A stretch of DNA of 64,000 bases from Janthinobacterium sp. PAMC25594. GTDB lineage: Bacteria > Pseudomonadota > Gammaproteobacteria > Burkholderiales > Burkholderiaceae_D. The notes below the pieces were generated by a model. It was not told the origin of the DNA. It did no database searches and saw nothing but the letters and a program-made list of their open reading frames with translations. Below, piece after piece: positions 41,332 to 50,338 of this stretch (the first letter of the stretch is position 1; every line of letters starts with the position of its first letter). Location of the stretch: NCBI RefSeq assembly GCF_019443505.1, contig NZ_CP080377.1:5022001-5086000 (forward strand), given 5' to 3'. Both the position numbers and the translations under genes were made by a program.

Positions 41332-41673
41332 TTATTCTTTCGTAATGCCGGCGCGCTGCGTTGCGGGTCGCGCCAGCGTGGGGTTTATGGCAATATTGTA
41401 CCGGGACCGTGCCAGCTGGCGGGGTACGCAACGGTGCAAACGAGGATGATGCGACGCAGCCAGCCTTTGCACCCGAGTACCACTCGTTTGACGATGCCGG
41501 GCCGGGCTGGTGGCCGGTCGCCAGTACCGTTGCTGATGAGTCGCGTCTGGTGTGTGGCGTAGCGCCGCGTGGCTGAAACCGGCCTGCGGGGCATCGTACG
41601 AAACCTGGTGCATGCGCCGGAATGAAAAAAGCACGCCGAAGCGTGCTCGCGCTGATTAATTAGCGCTGATTAC
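41332..41673. other. 342-bp intergenic region
   Basis: No gene is recognised. It holds the terminator of the Crp/Fnr gene at its right end and presumably the promoter of the DUF4265 gene near 41340-41400. Confidence 0.4.
41624..41647 (-). terminator. Rho-independent terminator of the Crp/Fnr gene
   Basis: Read on the minus strand, AGCACGC and GCGTGCT form a perfect 7-bp stem around TTCG, followed by TTTTTT. It is about 27 bp after the stop codon. Confidence 0.85.
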
Positions 41674-42480
41674 TTAGTTGTGTGCACTGATGCCGCTGCG
41701 GAACTGCTCGAAACCGGCACGGGCGGCCTTGTAGCAATTGCCGGCGGCCGCTTCCAGACCTTCGCGGTCGAGCACTTCGACCGTACCGCGGCGGTACTGG
41801 ATCAAGCCTTCGTCCTGCAGCTTGCGGGCCGTGACGGTGACGCTTTCGCGGCGCACGCCCAGCATGTTGGCCATGGTGTCTTGCGTGACCTTCAGCTCGT
41901 TCGACAGCGAACGGTCGAGGCGGTCCAGCAGCCAGCGGCACAGTTTTTGTTCGATGCTGCAATGACGGCCGCCCACCACATTCTGTGCCATTTGCGCAAA
42001 CATGGCGCTGGTGTAGCGCATCAGCAATTGCGCCAGCGCGCCGCCTTCGTTGAACACCTCACGCAGGAAGGCCGTTTTCAGGCGGTAGCCGTAGCCTGCC
42101 GTCTGCACGATGGCGGTGCAGGTGGCGCGCTCGGCTTCGTACAGCACCACGCCGGCGACACCTTCGCGGCCGATGACGGCGATCTCGGTGGTGGCGCCGT
42201 CTTCCATCACATACAGCAGGGAAACGATGGCGTTGGTGGGGAAATACGTGTATTCAATCTTGCCGCCGCAATCGAACAGATGCTTGCCGGCAGGCAGAGC
42301 CACCAGTTCCAACTGGCAAAACAGGCGCTCCAGATCGGCGCGCGACAAGGCGCGCAGCAATTCGTTCTGTTGCGCGCCCGTGATGCTGATCATGGGCGTT
42401 GTCGGCGCGGCTTGCCAGTTGTGCTGGGTGGCGGCGTGGCTATTCGTTGTTGGGGTCAGGTTGCTATAAGCTTTGTACAT
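41674..42480 (-). CDS. Crp/Fnr-family transcription regulator
   Basis: This 268-residue protein has an N-terminal extension of about 35 residues and a cyclic-nucleotide-binding-like beta-barrel (VALPAGKHLFDCGGKIEYTY, GATTEIAVIGREGVAGVVLY). A dimerisation helix and a C-terminal HTH (KVTQDTMANMLGVRRESVTV) follow, with recognition helix R-R-E-S-V-T. The Fnr iron-sulfur cysteine set is absent, so it is not an oxygen sensor of the Fnr type. The ligand is unknown. It is transcribed alone. Confidence 0.85.
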   Translation of the reverse strand: MYKAYSNLTPTTNSHAATQHNWQAAPTTPMISITGAQQNELLRALSRADLERLFCQLELVALPAGKHLFDCGGKIEYTYFPTNAIVSLLYVMEDGATTEIAVIGREGVAGVVLYEAERATCTAIVQTAGYGYRLKTAFLREVFNEGGALAQLLMRYTSAMFAQMAQNVVGGRHCSIEQKLCRWLLDRLDRSLSNELKVTQDTMANMLGVRRESVTVTARKLQDEGLIQYRRGTVEVLDREGLEAAAGNCYKAARAGFEQFRSGISAHN

Positions 42481-42865
42481 GGTAGGGCCTCGTCTTCTGA
42501 TTTTGTTGGATGGCGCTGCTTTTCTGGCTTGCTAGCGTTGTGCTGAATCTTGTATCCACTATAGGACCAGGGGACGCGTGCGTGCATCGGATGAGCCGAC
42601 GTGCGTATGTAGGCTAGGAACATTGCCTCGTGTCATCCGACTCCTACGCCTGCTGCTGTATTTTTCCTTGTGGAAACAATTCAGCGATTTCCGTCGCTGG
42701 GAAGCGGCGCCCATCCTGGCCGTACAGGATGCCGACATGGCGCTGAATGAAACGCGCATGATCGACGTTGCCAGCACCGCCATGAGGGGCGCGCGCGTGC
42801 CCGTCAAGGCGCCTGCTGCCGTGGCGCCAGCGGATGAGTAGGAAAGCTTTTAATTAAGTAAGAAA
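42481..42865. other. 385-bp intergenic region
   Basis: A plus-strand frame at 42578-42841 (MRASDEPTCVCRLGTLPRV, GTG start) is open but has no ribosome site or similarity. The promoter of the Crp/Fnr gene should lie near 42481-42560. Nothing else is seen. Confidence 0.35.
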
Positions 42866-43114
42866 TTAAGCGCGCTTGCGCGGTTTCTTGATGCCTGGGG
42901 CGGCGGGGGCGGCAGCGGCTTGCTGGCGCTGCTGCCACGCTCTCAGGGCCTCTTCGTAGGCGGCCAGGTCTTCCTGGTACATTTCCAGCACGCAAAAGGT
43001 GCAACCGCTGTGGCAACACTCGTCATTGCCCGGCTTGCTGGGCGCTTGCGGTTGCGGATCGTGGGGGAACGGCGCGGTGGGCATGATGAGGGCAGGGGAC
43101 GGCGGAGCAGGCAT
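42866..43114 (-). CDS. Oxidoreductase-like domain protein
   Basis: This 82-residue protein has the NDECCHSGCTFCVLEMYQED motif followed by LAAYEEALRAWQ. This is the oxidoreductase-like domain (PF09791 type) with its four-cysteine C-C-x-x-x-C-x-x-C pattern, and the tail is lysine/arginine-rich. The ATG at 43114 is the best start; a TTG at 43171 would add 19 residues. The function is not established; the cysteines may bind a metal. Confidence 0.65.
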   Translation of the reverse strand: MPAPPSPALIMPTAPFPHDPQPQAPSKPGNDECCHSGCTFCVLEMYQEDLAAYEEALRAWQQRQQAAAAPAAPGIKKPRKRA

Positions 43115-43447
43115 AGGAGTTGGTATGATACGGCATCCCGGCGTGCCGTTGCTGGAACGCTTTTTGCTCAAAAATCACGGTTTCCGTGTACAGTTGCGGT
43201 GAATTAGGGTATCGTTTACAGCACTGATATTGTATCTTCTGCGCGCGATGTTCCGCCGGCGCGATCTCCGCCGCCATCGCAGCACATCTCTTCGACGCTC
43301 CCGCATACGCCATACAGCATGTCCCGGAGCACGGAGGTGCCGCAAGAACGATGATCCATGGCTTGCAAGACGGAGCTGCCTGTGCCCCGAAATGTTGTTT
43401 ATTGAGAAAGCATGGCTTCCGCAGTGCGGAGGCACACCAGAAAATTT
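43115..43447. other. 333-bp divergent region before rhlE
   Basis: No gene is seen. It should contain the promoters of the oxidoreductase-like gene and of rhlE, plus a long rhlE leader. DEAD-box helicase genes often have long cold-responsive leaders, but no specific motif was identified. Confidence 0.35.
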
Positions 43448-45001
43448 ATGTCTGAAACCGAATCGACTCCTACGCCCAGCCCGGCGATTGCCCCTGAAGC
43501 GGCGCCCGCCGCTGCACCTGCACCTGCAGCATCCGCTGCCCCCACCCTGACTTTCGCCGACTTTGGCCTCGCGCCTGAAATCCAGCGCGCACTGACCGAT
43601 CAGGGCTACACCCGTCCGACACCGATCCAGGAGCAAGCCATTCCCGTGGTGCTGCAAGGGCGCGATGTGATGGGCGCCGCGCAAACGGGCACCGGCAAGA
43701 CGGCCGGTTTTTCCTTGCCGATCATCCAGTTGCTGATGGCGCATGCCAGCAGCAGCATGTCGCCGGCGCGCCACCCGGTGCGCGCGCTGATCCTGACCCC
43801 GACCCGCGAACTGGCGGTGCAGGTGGCGGAAAACGTCAAGGCCTACGCCAAGCACACGCCACTGCGTTCGACGGTCGTTTTCGGCGGCATGGACATGAAG
43901 CCGCAAACGGTCCTCCTGCGCGGCGGCGTGGAAATTGTCATCGCCACGCCGGGCCGTTTGCTCGACCATATCGAGCAAAAGAACATCAGTCTGAGCCAGG
44001 TGCAGATGCTGGTCATGGATGAAGCCGACCGCATGCTGGACATGGGCTTCTTGCCGGACTTGCAGCGCATCATCAACTTGCTGCCGAAGCAGCGCCAGAA
44101 CCTGATGTTCTCGGCCACGTTCTCGCCAGAAATCAAGAAGCTGGCCGCCACCTTCCTCAACGATCCGCTGACGATCGAAGTGGCGCGCAGCAACCAGACG
44201 GCCGATAAGGTCACGCAGGTGGTGTACAAGGTGACGGAAGACCAGAAGCATGCCCTGGTCGCCCATCTGCTGCGCCAGCGCGACCTGAAGCAGGTCATCG
44301 TATTCTCGAATACCAAGATTGGCGCCTCGCGCCTGGCCCGCGTGCTGGAGCAGGAAGGCATGAGCGCCACGGCGATTCATGGCGACAAGAGCCAGCAAGA
44401 GCGCATGGCGGCGCTGGAAGCGTTCAAGAAGGGCGAGATCGATGTGCTGGTGGCGACCGACGTGGCGGCGCGCGGCCTGGATATTTCCGATTTGCCTTGC
44501 GTCATCAATTTCGACTTGCCGTACAACGCGGAAGATTATGTGCACCGCATCGGCCGCACGGGTCGCGCCGGCGCCTCGGGCGACGCCATTTCGATTTATT
44601 CGGATAAAGACGAGCGCTTGCTGGTCGACATCGAGAAGCTCATCAAGCAAAGCATCAAGCGCGGCGAATTGACGGGATTCAACCCGGCGCCTGCCCGCGG
44701 CAGTGACAGCGAACGCCGTCCGCCGCGCCGGACCGAAGGTAGCGAGGCGCGTCCCGCACGCGCCCCAGAGAGCCGCCATGTTGGCGACAGCAGCCGCGAC
44801 AGCAGCCGCGACAGCCGCTCCGCCGAGCGCGGTGCGCGTCCCGCCTTTGGGCCTGGCGCTCGCCGCGAAAAGGCCGATCCCTGGTTCCTGAAGCCGTATG
44901 AGCCAGCCAAGGCAGCGGCCCCCGCTTCTGCCAGCATGGCGCCAGTCGCGGCCAAGCCGAAGCAGAAGGTGGCGGCGTTATTGGGTGGTTTGTTAAAGTA
45001 G
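43448..45001 (+). CDS. rhlE: DEAD-box RNA helicase, RhlE type
   Basis: This 517-residue helicase has all core motifs in order: Q motif (GYTRPTPIQEQAIP), AQTGTGKTAGF, PTRELAVQ, MDEADRMLD, FSATFS, ATDVAARGLD and HRIGRTGRAG. The N-terminus is alanine/proline-rich. The C-terminal 110 residues are basic and disordered (RGSDSERRPPRRTEGSE, DSSRDSSRDSRSAERG), as in RNA-binding tails of RhlE proteins involved in ribosome assembly and cold adaptation. The ATG at 43448 starts MSETES. A terminator follows. Confidence 0.92.
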   Translation: MSETESTPTPSPAIAPEAAPAAAPAPAASAAPTLTFADFGLAPEIQRALTDQGYTRPTPIQEQAIPVVLQGRDVMGAAQTGTGKTAGFSLPIIQLLMAHASSSMSPARHPVRALILTPTRELAVQVAENVKAYAKHTPLRSTVVFGGMDMKPQTVLLRGGVEIVIATPGRLLDHIEQKNISLSQVQMLVMDEADRMLDMGFLPDLQRIINLLPKQRQNLMFSATFSPEIKKLAATFLNDPLTIEVARSNQTADKVTQVVYKVTEDQKHALVAHLLRQRDLKQVIVFSNTKIGASRLARVLEQEGMSATAIHGDKSQQERMAALEAFKKGEIDVLVATDVAARGLDISDLPCVINFDLPYNAEDYVHRIGRTGRAGASGDAISIYSDKDERLLVDIEKLIKQSIKRGELTGFNPAPARGSDSERRPPRRTEGSEARPARAPESRHVGDSSRDSSRDSRSAERGARPAFGPGARREKADPWFLKPYEPAKAAAPASASMAPVAAKPKQKVAALLGGLLK

Positions 45002-45040
45002 TAAGTGTTACGCGCTGCTATCCCAACGGGATGGCGGCTC

Positions 45041-45076
45041 ATGCGGAGGCGTTAAATAGCTTGCCTCTGCATTTTT
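45041..45076 (+). terminator. Terminator of rhlE
   Basis: ATGCGGAGGC pairs with GCCTCTGCAT (one G-U pair), followed by TTTTT. The remaining 278 bp to the wzz stop codon hold no recognisable gene. Confidence 0.75.
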
Positions 45077-45354
45077 CCTGAGTGTGCATGCCTGATGCGT
45101 ATGTACACGCGAAAGTCTCCTCCCAACGGTGACGCGTCAGCTTACCGGAAAATAATCCAAGCATCACTCAATGGTATGGCCGGGATCGACAGGGCGTCGA
45201 TTACTCGGGTGGAAAACGTTGCCCTTGTTGCGTGGACGTACTTTCCTGACGGCTTGATTCCCTTGAGGCCCGGCGACATTAGGCTGCACGCTGCATCTCT
45301 GGCGACGGGACGCAACGTGCAGGGCAGCTGACCGTGTCTGCGCTTACAGACCAA

Positions 45355-46608
45355 TTAACCTTCGATCTGCATACTATTTTTCTTCAACCAATTTCTGACG
45401 AATACAAAGCATCCCGCCGCCAGCAAGCCCAGCAAGGCACTGAGCAGCAGTACCAGCGACAGACGCTCGGTACGATTTTCCGGCAAGCTTGGACCGGCAA
45501 TGAAGCGGCTCTTGTCCAGATACAGATTGAGCGCTGATTGATTGTCGATAGTGAGCTTGTTGAAGACCTGGCGGATAGCTTCGTCTTCCATGTTCTTGTC
45601 CTTGAAGACGGCGTGTTTAATGGGTTCCAGGCCGCGCAAAATGGTCTCGCCCGACTTTGTGCTGTCGAGTAAGACTTTGACCCGATCATAATACTCACGC
45701 AGCAGCTTGTACTGTTGCTGTTCCCGCTTGGCTTTGAGAATGGCCTCGCTGGCTTCTGCGAACTCCACTTCACTACTCATCAATTGAGCTACTGGCGACA
45801 AATAGCGCGCGCTTTCTTCAGTCACAGTGACCACTTGACGTGTCGCCTGATTGGCGGAGTCAGGGTAGCGCGTGATAATTTGTTTCAGACTATTGCCTTT
45901 GCGCTTGTATTGTTCCTGCTTCTCATTACTGGAGATAATGTCGTTTTCGAGTTCGGTAATCTTCGTGTTCATTTCCGCATGCTTGAAGCGCAAGGCATCC
46001 GAATAGATCAAGTAAACGATCGTATCCATGGCATAGGTACCAAGCAGGCCAACTGCTTTTTGGGCGCCCTCTGGCGATGCGGAGGCATAGTTGATGCGCA
46101 ACCCTATTACGTTGCTGTCGCTATCCTTGCTTCCCCCACCCAATTCCTTGGCATCCAGTTTTGTGAAAGAGTAAATAGGTTCGATGCGTGCGCTGATGCC
46201 TTCACGTGATGCGAAGGTCTTGCGTAAGTTAATGACTTCAGGAGCGTTGGTCAATTTATCTTCTTGCGTATATTCAGCGAAGCGTTCCGCACTATGGAAC
46301 GCGGCGGCATAACGCTTGTAGTCGCTGATCGCGATACCCGTTGGCGGGTCGATTTCCCTGCCATCCCTGGGATCCTTGATTTTCTTTTGCAGCGGTATCG
46401 CACCGCCAAACTGAAAAAATCCCTCGCTTTTGTATTTGGAGAGAATCATACTGCCGACACCTCCAATTACGGTCGCGCCGAGCGTGACGCCAATAATCAG
46501 CTTGCGTGCATGCCACAGCGGTAGCAGCAAGTCGCTGAGTTTGGTTTCGTTTTCATCAAAATATACATGTTGATGATTGTCTTGTTGCAATTCGTCAAGG
46601 TGTTTCAT
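45355..46608 (-). CDS. wzz: Wzz-type chain-length determinant
   Basis: This 417-residue inner-membrane protein has transmembrane helices near residues 40-58 (KLIIGVTLGATVIGGVGSMI) and near 385-405 (LVLLLSALLGLLAAGCFVFV) that flank a large periplasmic coiled-coil domain. This is the polysaccharide co-polymerase layout that sets O-antigen chain length with Wzy. The ATG at 46608 follows AAAGAAAA. It is the last gene of the minus-strand O-antigen cluster. Confidence 0.85.
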   Translation of the reverse strand: MKHLDELQQDNHQHVYFDENETKLSDLLLPLWHARKLIIGVTLGATVIGGVGSMILSKYKSEGFFQFGGAIPLQKKIKDPRDGREIDPPTGIAISDYKRYAAAFHSAERFAEYTQEDKLTNAPEVINLRKTFASREGISARIEPIYSFTKLDAKELGGGSKDSDSNVIGLRINYASASPEGAQKAVGLLGTYAMDTIVYLIYSDALRFKHAEMNTKITELENDIISSNEKQEQYKRKGNSLKQIITRYPDSANQATRQVVTVTEESARYLSPVAQLMSSEVEFAEASEAILKAKREQQQYKLLREYYDRVKVLLDSTKSGETILRGLEPIKHAVFKDKNMEDEAIRQVFNKLTIDNQSALNLYLDKSRFIAGPSLPENRTERLSLVLLLSALLGLLAAGCFVFVRNWLKKNSMQIEG

Positions 46609-46697
46609 AATTTTCTTTATTAGTAATCTGTTCACTGCAATCTGTTACCCGCTTGCCGGGCTGTGCCTGGAAGTGGTTTGCCGAAAAAGGCAAATAG

Positions 46698-48644
46698 TTA
46701 CCTTATTTTATACAAATGATTTTCGACAATAGTTTGCTGTTCGTGTCCATTGAGCCGGCTTCTGTTAGCCCAGATGAAATCTTCGATGCCACAGAGTGGC
46801 GTATATTCTTTGACTGCCAACTTCAACAAGGCACGCAGTTCTTCATATTCAAAATTCGTGCAGGCATGCTCCATGTTGCTCAAGATCGTCCGCAGTTCCG
46901 ACCATGCGATTTCTGACTCTTGAGCCCGCATGATCAGCGGATGTTCCGTCCCTTCTACATTATTTCCAATAAGTAATTCCTCGTACAGCTTTTCACCTGG
47001 GCGCAAGCCGACATGTTCGATTTCAATGCCGTCCGGCGCCGCTTTGCTCCTGACTTCAAGTCCGCTCAAATGAATCATGCGTTCTGCCAGATCCATGATT
47101 TTGACAGGATCGCCCATGTCGAGCACGAAGACATCGCCACCTTCCCCCATGCCGCCGGCCTGGAGCACCAGCTGCGCAGCTTCCGGAATGGTCATGAAAT
47201 AGCGCGTAATCTCGGGGTGCGTCAAGGTGATGGGGCCACCTGCTTCAATCTGCTTGCGAAACAGGGGCACGACAGACCCGGACGAACCCAATACATTGCC
47301 AAAGCGCACCATGCAAAAACGGGTATTTGTTTGCTCGCGTGCAAACGCCTGCAAAATCAATTCGGCAAGGCGCTTGGTGGTACCCATGACATTTGTCGGG
47401 CGCACGGCCTTGTCGGTTGAAATCAGCACAAAACTTTTTACACCGGCGGCCATGGCGGCCTGGGCGATGCTCAGCGTGCCAAATACGTTGTTGCGGACGC
47501 CGTCGATCGGATTGTGCTCCACCAAAGGCACGTGCTTGTACGCGGCAGCATGGTACAGAGTTTCGACCTTGAATGTAGCCAGTATACTTTTACATTTTTC
47601 GATATCCAGCACGCTACCAAGGAAAGGCACCAATTCCACGTCCGAACCTTGAAGATGTTTGATGTCTTTGAGTTCCTGCTTGATGGAGTACAGGGCAAAC
47701 TCGGACATTTCCAGGAGAATCAGGCGCGTGGGGTGCAACTTGATGATTTGACGGCACAGTTCAGAACCGATCGACCCTCCGGCACCGGTCACCATCACCG
47801 ACTTGCCGGTAATGCAGCCAGAGATCAGGTTTAAATGCGGTATGACCTGGTCACGACCCAGCAAGTCTTCGATTTCGATGTCGCGCACGTCCTGGATACG
47901 CAATTCACCATTCACCAAGCTTTCCACTGGCGGCGCAACCTTGACTTTTACCTTATGGTTTTCAACGATGTTGAGTATGTTTTTTTGCTTTCCCTTGCTG
48001 AGTGATGGCATGGCCAGCAGGATTTCGCTGATATTTTTTTTCTCGATGACTTGTTGCAGATCCGCGGATGCATAGACTTTGATGCCGGAAATCGTGGCGC
48101 CCTTCAGCTCCTTCATGTCATCGATGAAGGCAACCGGCAGATATTCATGACCGGCGCGCAAGGCGCTTGCCAGTTGGGTGCCGGCCTTGCCTGCGCCGTA
48201 GATGGCAATCCGGACTGCCGGATTGTCCTTGTTTGTATTGAGCAAAATGCCTCTGGCCAGGAAGCGGCTGGCCACAACATAGGTAATGGCACTGACCCAA
48301 TAGATGCCGAAGACGCCACGCGAATATCCCTCCATATGTGACACCAGGGCTGTCAACGCGACCAGCAATGCCACAGATACAGTGACGCCAATGATGACGA
48401 CATAGACTATTTTCTGATCGATAAAACGGACCACTGCGCGGTAAAGCCCGAGTCGGGTAAAGATCGGAATCGATATCAGCGGTGCCGCTATGATCAGCCA
48501 CAGATATTGTGACAACAAAGCGCTATTCACCACATCGTAACGGAGTATGATCGCGAAGAAAAAAGTCAACGGCAAAAAGAATAGATCGAGCGTTGCTGCA
48601 ATCATTTTCTTTTGCGTGCGGGAAAGTCCAAGAAATAATTTCAT
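46698..48644 (-). CDS. Membrane-bound nucleotide-sugar 4,6-dehydratase (CapD/WbpM type)
   Basis: This 648-residue enzyme has four or so N-terminal transmembrane helices (to about residue 135), a first Rossmann-like domain (RIAIYGAGKAGTQLASALR) and a C-terminal SDR catalytic domain. The catalytic domain has VTGAGGSIGSELCRQ, AAAYKHVPLVE and STDKAVRPTNVMGTTKR; the usual Tyr is replaced by Met in this family (M-x-x-x-K). It converts UDP-GlcNAc to the 4-keto-6-deoxy intermediate for QuiNAc, FucNAc or bacillosamine. It feeds the two reductase/epimerases encoded upstream. Confidence 0.88.
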   Translation of the reverse strand: MKLFLGLSRTQKKMIAATLDLFFLPLTFFFAIILRYDVVNSALLSQYLWLIIAAPLISIPIFTRLGLYRAVVRFIDQKIVYVVIIGVTVSVALLVALTALVSHMEGYSRGVFGIYWVSAITYVVASRFLARGILLNTNKDNPAVRIAIYGAGKAGTQLASALRAGHEYLPVAFIDDMKELKGATISGIKVYASADLQQVIEKKNISEILLAMPSLSKGKQKNILNIVENHKVKVKVAPPVESLVNGELRIQDVRDIEIEDLLGRDQVIPHLNLISGCITGKSVMVTGAGGSIGSELCRQIIKLHPTRLILLEMSEFALYSIKQELKDIKHLQGSDVELVPFLGSVLDIEKCKSILATFKVETLYHAAAYKHVPLVEHNPIDGVRNNVFGTLSIAQAAMAAGVKSFVLISTDKAVRPTNVMGTTKRLAELILQAFAREQTNTRFCMVRFGNVLGSSGSVVPLFRKQIEAGGPITLTHPEITRYFMTIPEAAQLVLQAGGMGEGGDVFVLDMGDPVKIMDLAERMIHLSGLEVRSKAAPDGIEIEHVGLRPGEKLYEELLIGNNVEGTEHPLIMRAQESEIAWSELRTILSNMEHACTNFEYEELRALLKLAVKEYTPLCGIEDFIWANRSRLNGHEQQTIVENHLYKIR

Positions 48645-48780
48645 TTTTATGATAAATAATTGCTAGATGAATTTTACGATGTTGCCGTAAATTTATTTTT
48701 TAGGAGGTCTTGGTATATTTATATGCAACTCAATAAAATTGACGGTGCAACTTTCTGGCCGATGCACTCCGTCTTGAAAA

Positions 48781-49347
48781 TTAATGAGTGATGCCATCTC
48801 GGCGTATTACCTTCAGAAATGTCAGGAATATAATTTTCACATCAAGCGGAAGGGATTGACGCTGCATATATTGCACATCCAGTTTCACTTTTTCTGGAAT
48901 GGGCAATTCATCTCGGCCATTTACCTGGGCCCAACCCGTCAGGCCTGGCAAGATCTTTTCGACGCCATATTGTGTGCGCAATGCAATTAAATCCTGCTGA
49001 TTGAACAGCGCGGGGCGGGGACCGACAAAGCTCATGTCGCCACGAATAATACTCCACAGCTGCGGCAGTTCGTCGAGACTACTCTTGCGCAAGAAGTTGC
49101 CTACCGGCGTCAGGTGTGATTGGGCGTCGGTCAGCAGATGCGTCGCCACAGCCGGTGTACCGACCCGCATGCTGCGGAACTTGGGCATTTTGAAAATTTT
49201 ATTGTTTCTCCCCACGCGGTCTGACCAGTACAGGGCAGGGCCGGTTGATGTGAGTCGCACCAGTAGCGCAACCAGCACTACCGGAATGAGGAGTAGCAGA
49301 GATGCCACCAAGACTAGCAAGAGATCAAACACTCGTTTCACGTACAT
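48781..49347 (-). CDS. PglC-like initiating phosphoglycosyltransferase
   Basis: This 188-residue monotopic enzyme has a re-entrant hydrophobic N-terminus (RVFDLLLVLVASLLLLIPVV), then KFRSMRV, RKSSLDELPQLWSIIRGDMS with the Asp-Glu catalytic dyad, and FVGPRPAL. It transfers a sugar-1-phosphate to undecaprenyl phosphate to start the O-unit. The short length matches PglC, which uses UDP-2,4-diacetamido or 2-acetamido-6-deoxy sugars, in line with the CapD-type enzyme downstream. The ATG at 49347 follows AAGGAA; it overlaps the epimerase gene by 23 bp. Confidence 0.85.
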   Translation of the reverse strand: MYVKRVFDLLLVLVASLLLLIPVVLVALLVRLTSTGPALYWSDRVGRNNKIFKMPKFRSMRVGTPAVATHLLTDAQSHLTPVGNFLRKSSLDELPQLWSIIRGDMSFVGPRPALFNQQDLIALRTQYGVEKILPGLTGWAQVNGRDELPIPEKVKLDVQYMQRQSLPLDVKIIFLTFLKVIRRDGITH

Positions 49348-50284
49348 TTCCTTTCGCTGCTTTTTGCAAACCCTGATCAAGCGTCAGGGGCGGTGTCCAT
49401 CCCAGAACACGGCGCGTTTTTTCAATATCAACCTGCAGCGAACCGCACAGGCGTTGTGCGACATCTGGCTTGCCTATCAGTTTGGCGCCGAGTTTCAGCA
49501 TGCTCGCGGGCACTGGAATCAGGTGCGCGCGGCGGCCCATGGCCTGGGCCATGCGTTGCAATAATTCGGTGGTGGAGGTGTCCTGGCCATCTGATACCAA
49601 AAAAGTTTGTCCGGCGGCATTGGGGTGGCGCAGGCACGTGACCATCAAATCCACCATATTGTCCAGTGCGACCAGACTGCGCTGATTATGGATTGCACCC
49701 AGCGGCAAAGGAACGCCGCGCGCCAGCCAGCGCATCATTGCGGCAAAATTCGCCTTGACGCCCTGTCCGTACACCAGCGGGGGACGGATGATGACGACTT
49801 CCATACCCGTTTGCACTTCCAGTTCGCGCAGGCCCTGTTCGGCCTCCAATTTTGACACGCCATAGGCATCAACGGGCGCGGGAACGTCATCGGCGGTGAA
49901 GGGGGCGCCAGCCTCCGTCATTTCGCCATTGACCTTGATGGAGCTGACAAAAATAAAGCGCTGCACGCCAGCGGCGGCAGCCTGGCGCGCCAAAGTCAAG
50001 GTACCTTGGACATTGACTCGACGAAATTCGTCCAGTGGATGCTGTGCCGTGTCATCCATAATGTGCACGCGTGCGGCGCAATGCACCACCGCCGTCACGC
50101 CGGAGAGTGCCGCGGTCCAGTCAGTGTTTGCGGTAAGCGCATCCACGAGGACTGTCTCGACGCCGTACGGGACGGTCGCGTCGGATCTGCGTACCGCCGC
50201 GCGTAGAGCATGGGTGCCATCCTCTGCCAGCCGGCGTAAAACGGATGCGCCTACAAAGCCGGTACCACCGGTAACCAAAATCAT
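49325..50284 (-). CDS. NAD-dependent epimerase/reductase (WbpV/WreQ-like)
   Basis: This 319-residue SDR enzyme has MILVTGGTGFVGASVLRRLA (nucleotide binding), VVHCAARVHIMDD, FVSSIKVNGE and DAYGVSKLEAEQ (catalytic Tyr-x-x-x-Lys). Enzymes of this type in O-antigen clusters reduce or epimerise the UDP-4-keto-6-deoxy-GlcNAc made by WbpM-like dehydratases to UDP-QuiNAc or UDP-FucNAc. The exact product is not determinable. It overlaps the phosphoglycosyltransferase gene. Confidence 0.8.
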   Translation of the reverse strand: MILVTGGTGFVGASVLRRLAEDGTHALRAAVRRSDATVPYGVETVLVDALTANTDWTAALSGVTAVVHCAARVHIMDDTAQHPLDEFRRVNVQGTLTLARQAAAAGVQRFIFVSSIKVNGEMTEAGAPFTADDVPAPVDAYGVSKLEAEQGLRELEVQTGMEVVIIRPPLVYGQGVKANFAAMMRWLARGVPLPLGAIHNQRSLVALDNMVDLMVTCLRHPNAAGQTFLVSDGQDTSTTELLQRMAQAMGRRAHLIPVPASMLKLGAKLIGKPDVAQRLCGSLQVDIEKTRRVLGWTPPLTLDQGLQKAAKGNVRETSV

Positions 50285-50338
50285 CTATTACCTCTGCTAT
50301 ATAAATATTCCACCTGCGTGGCTTGTGTGTCGTCCGCG

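Noticed and set aside
42578..42841. 87-residue plus-strand frame
   Set aside because: GTG start, no ribosome site, no similarity, and a competing frame on the other strand.
43175..44779. Minus-strand frame of 534 codons over rhlE
   Set aside because: Shadow of a GC-rich gene with an R/H/Q-rich translation and no motif; rhlE on the plus strand has all helicase motifs.
45095..45331. 78-residue plus-strand frame between rhlE and wzz
   Set aside because: No ribosome site and no recognisable domain; it lies behind the rhlE terminator.
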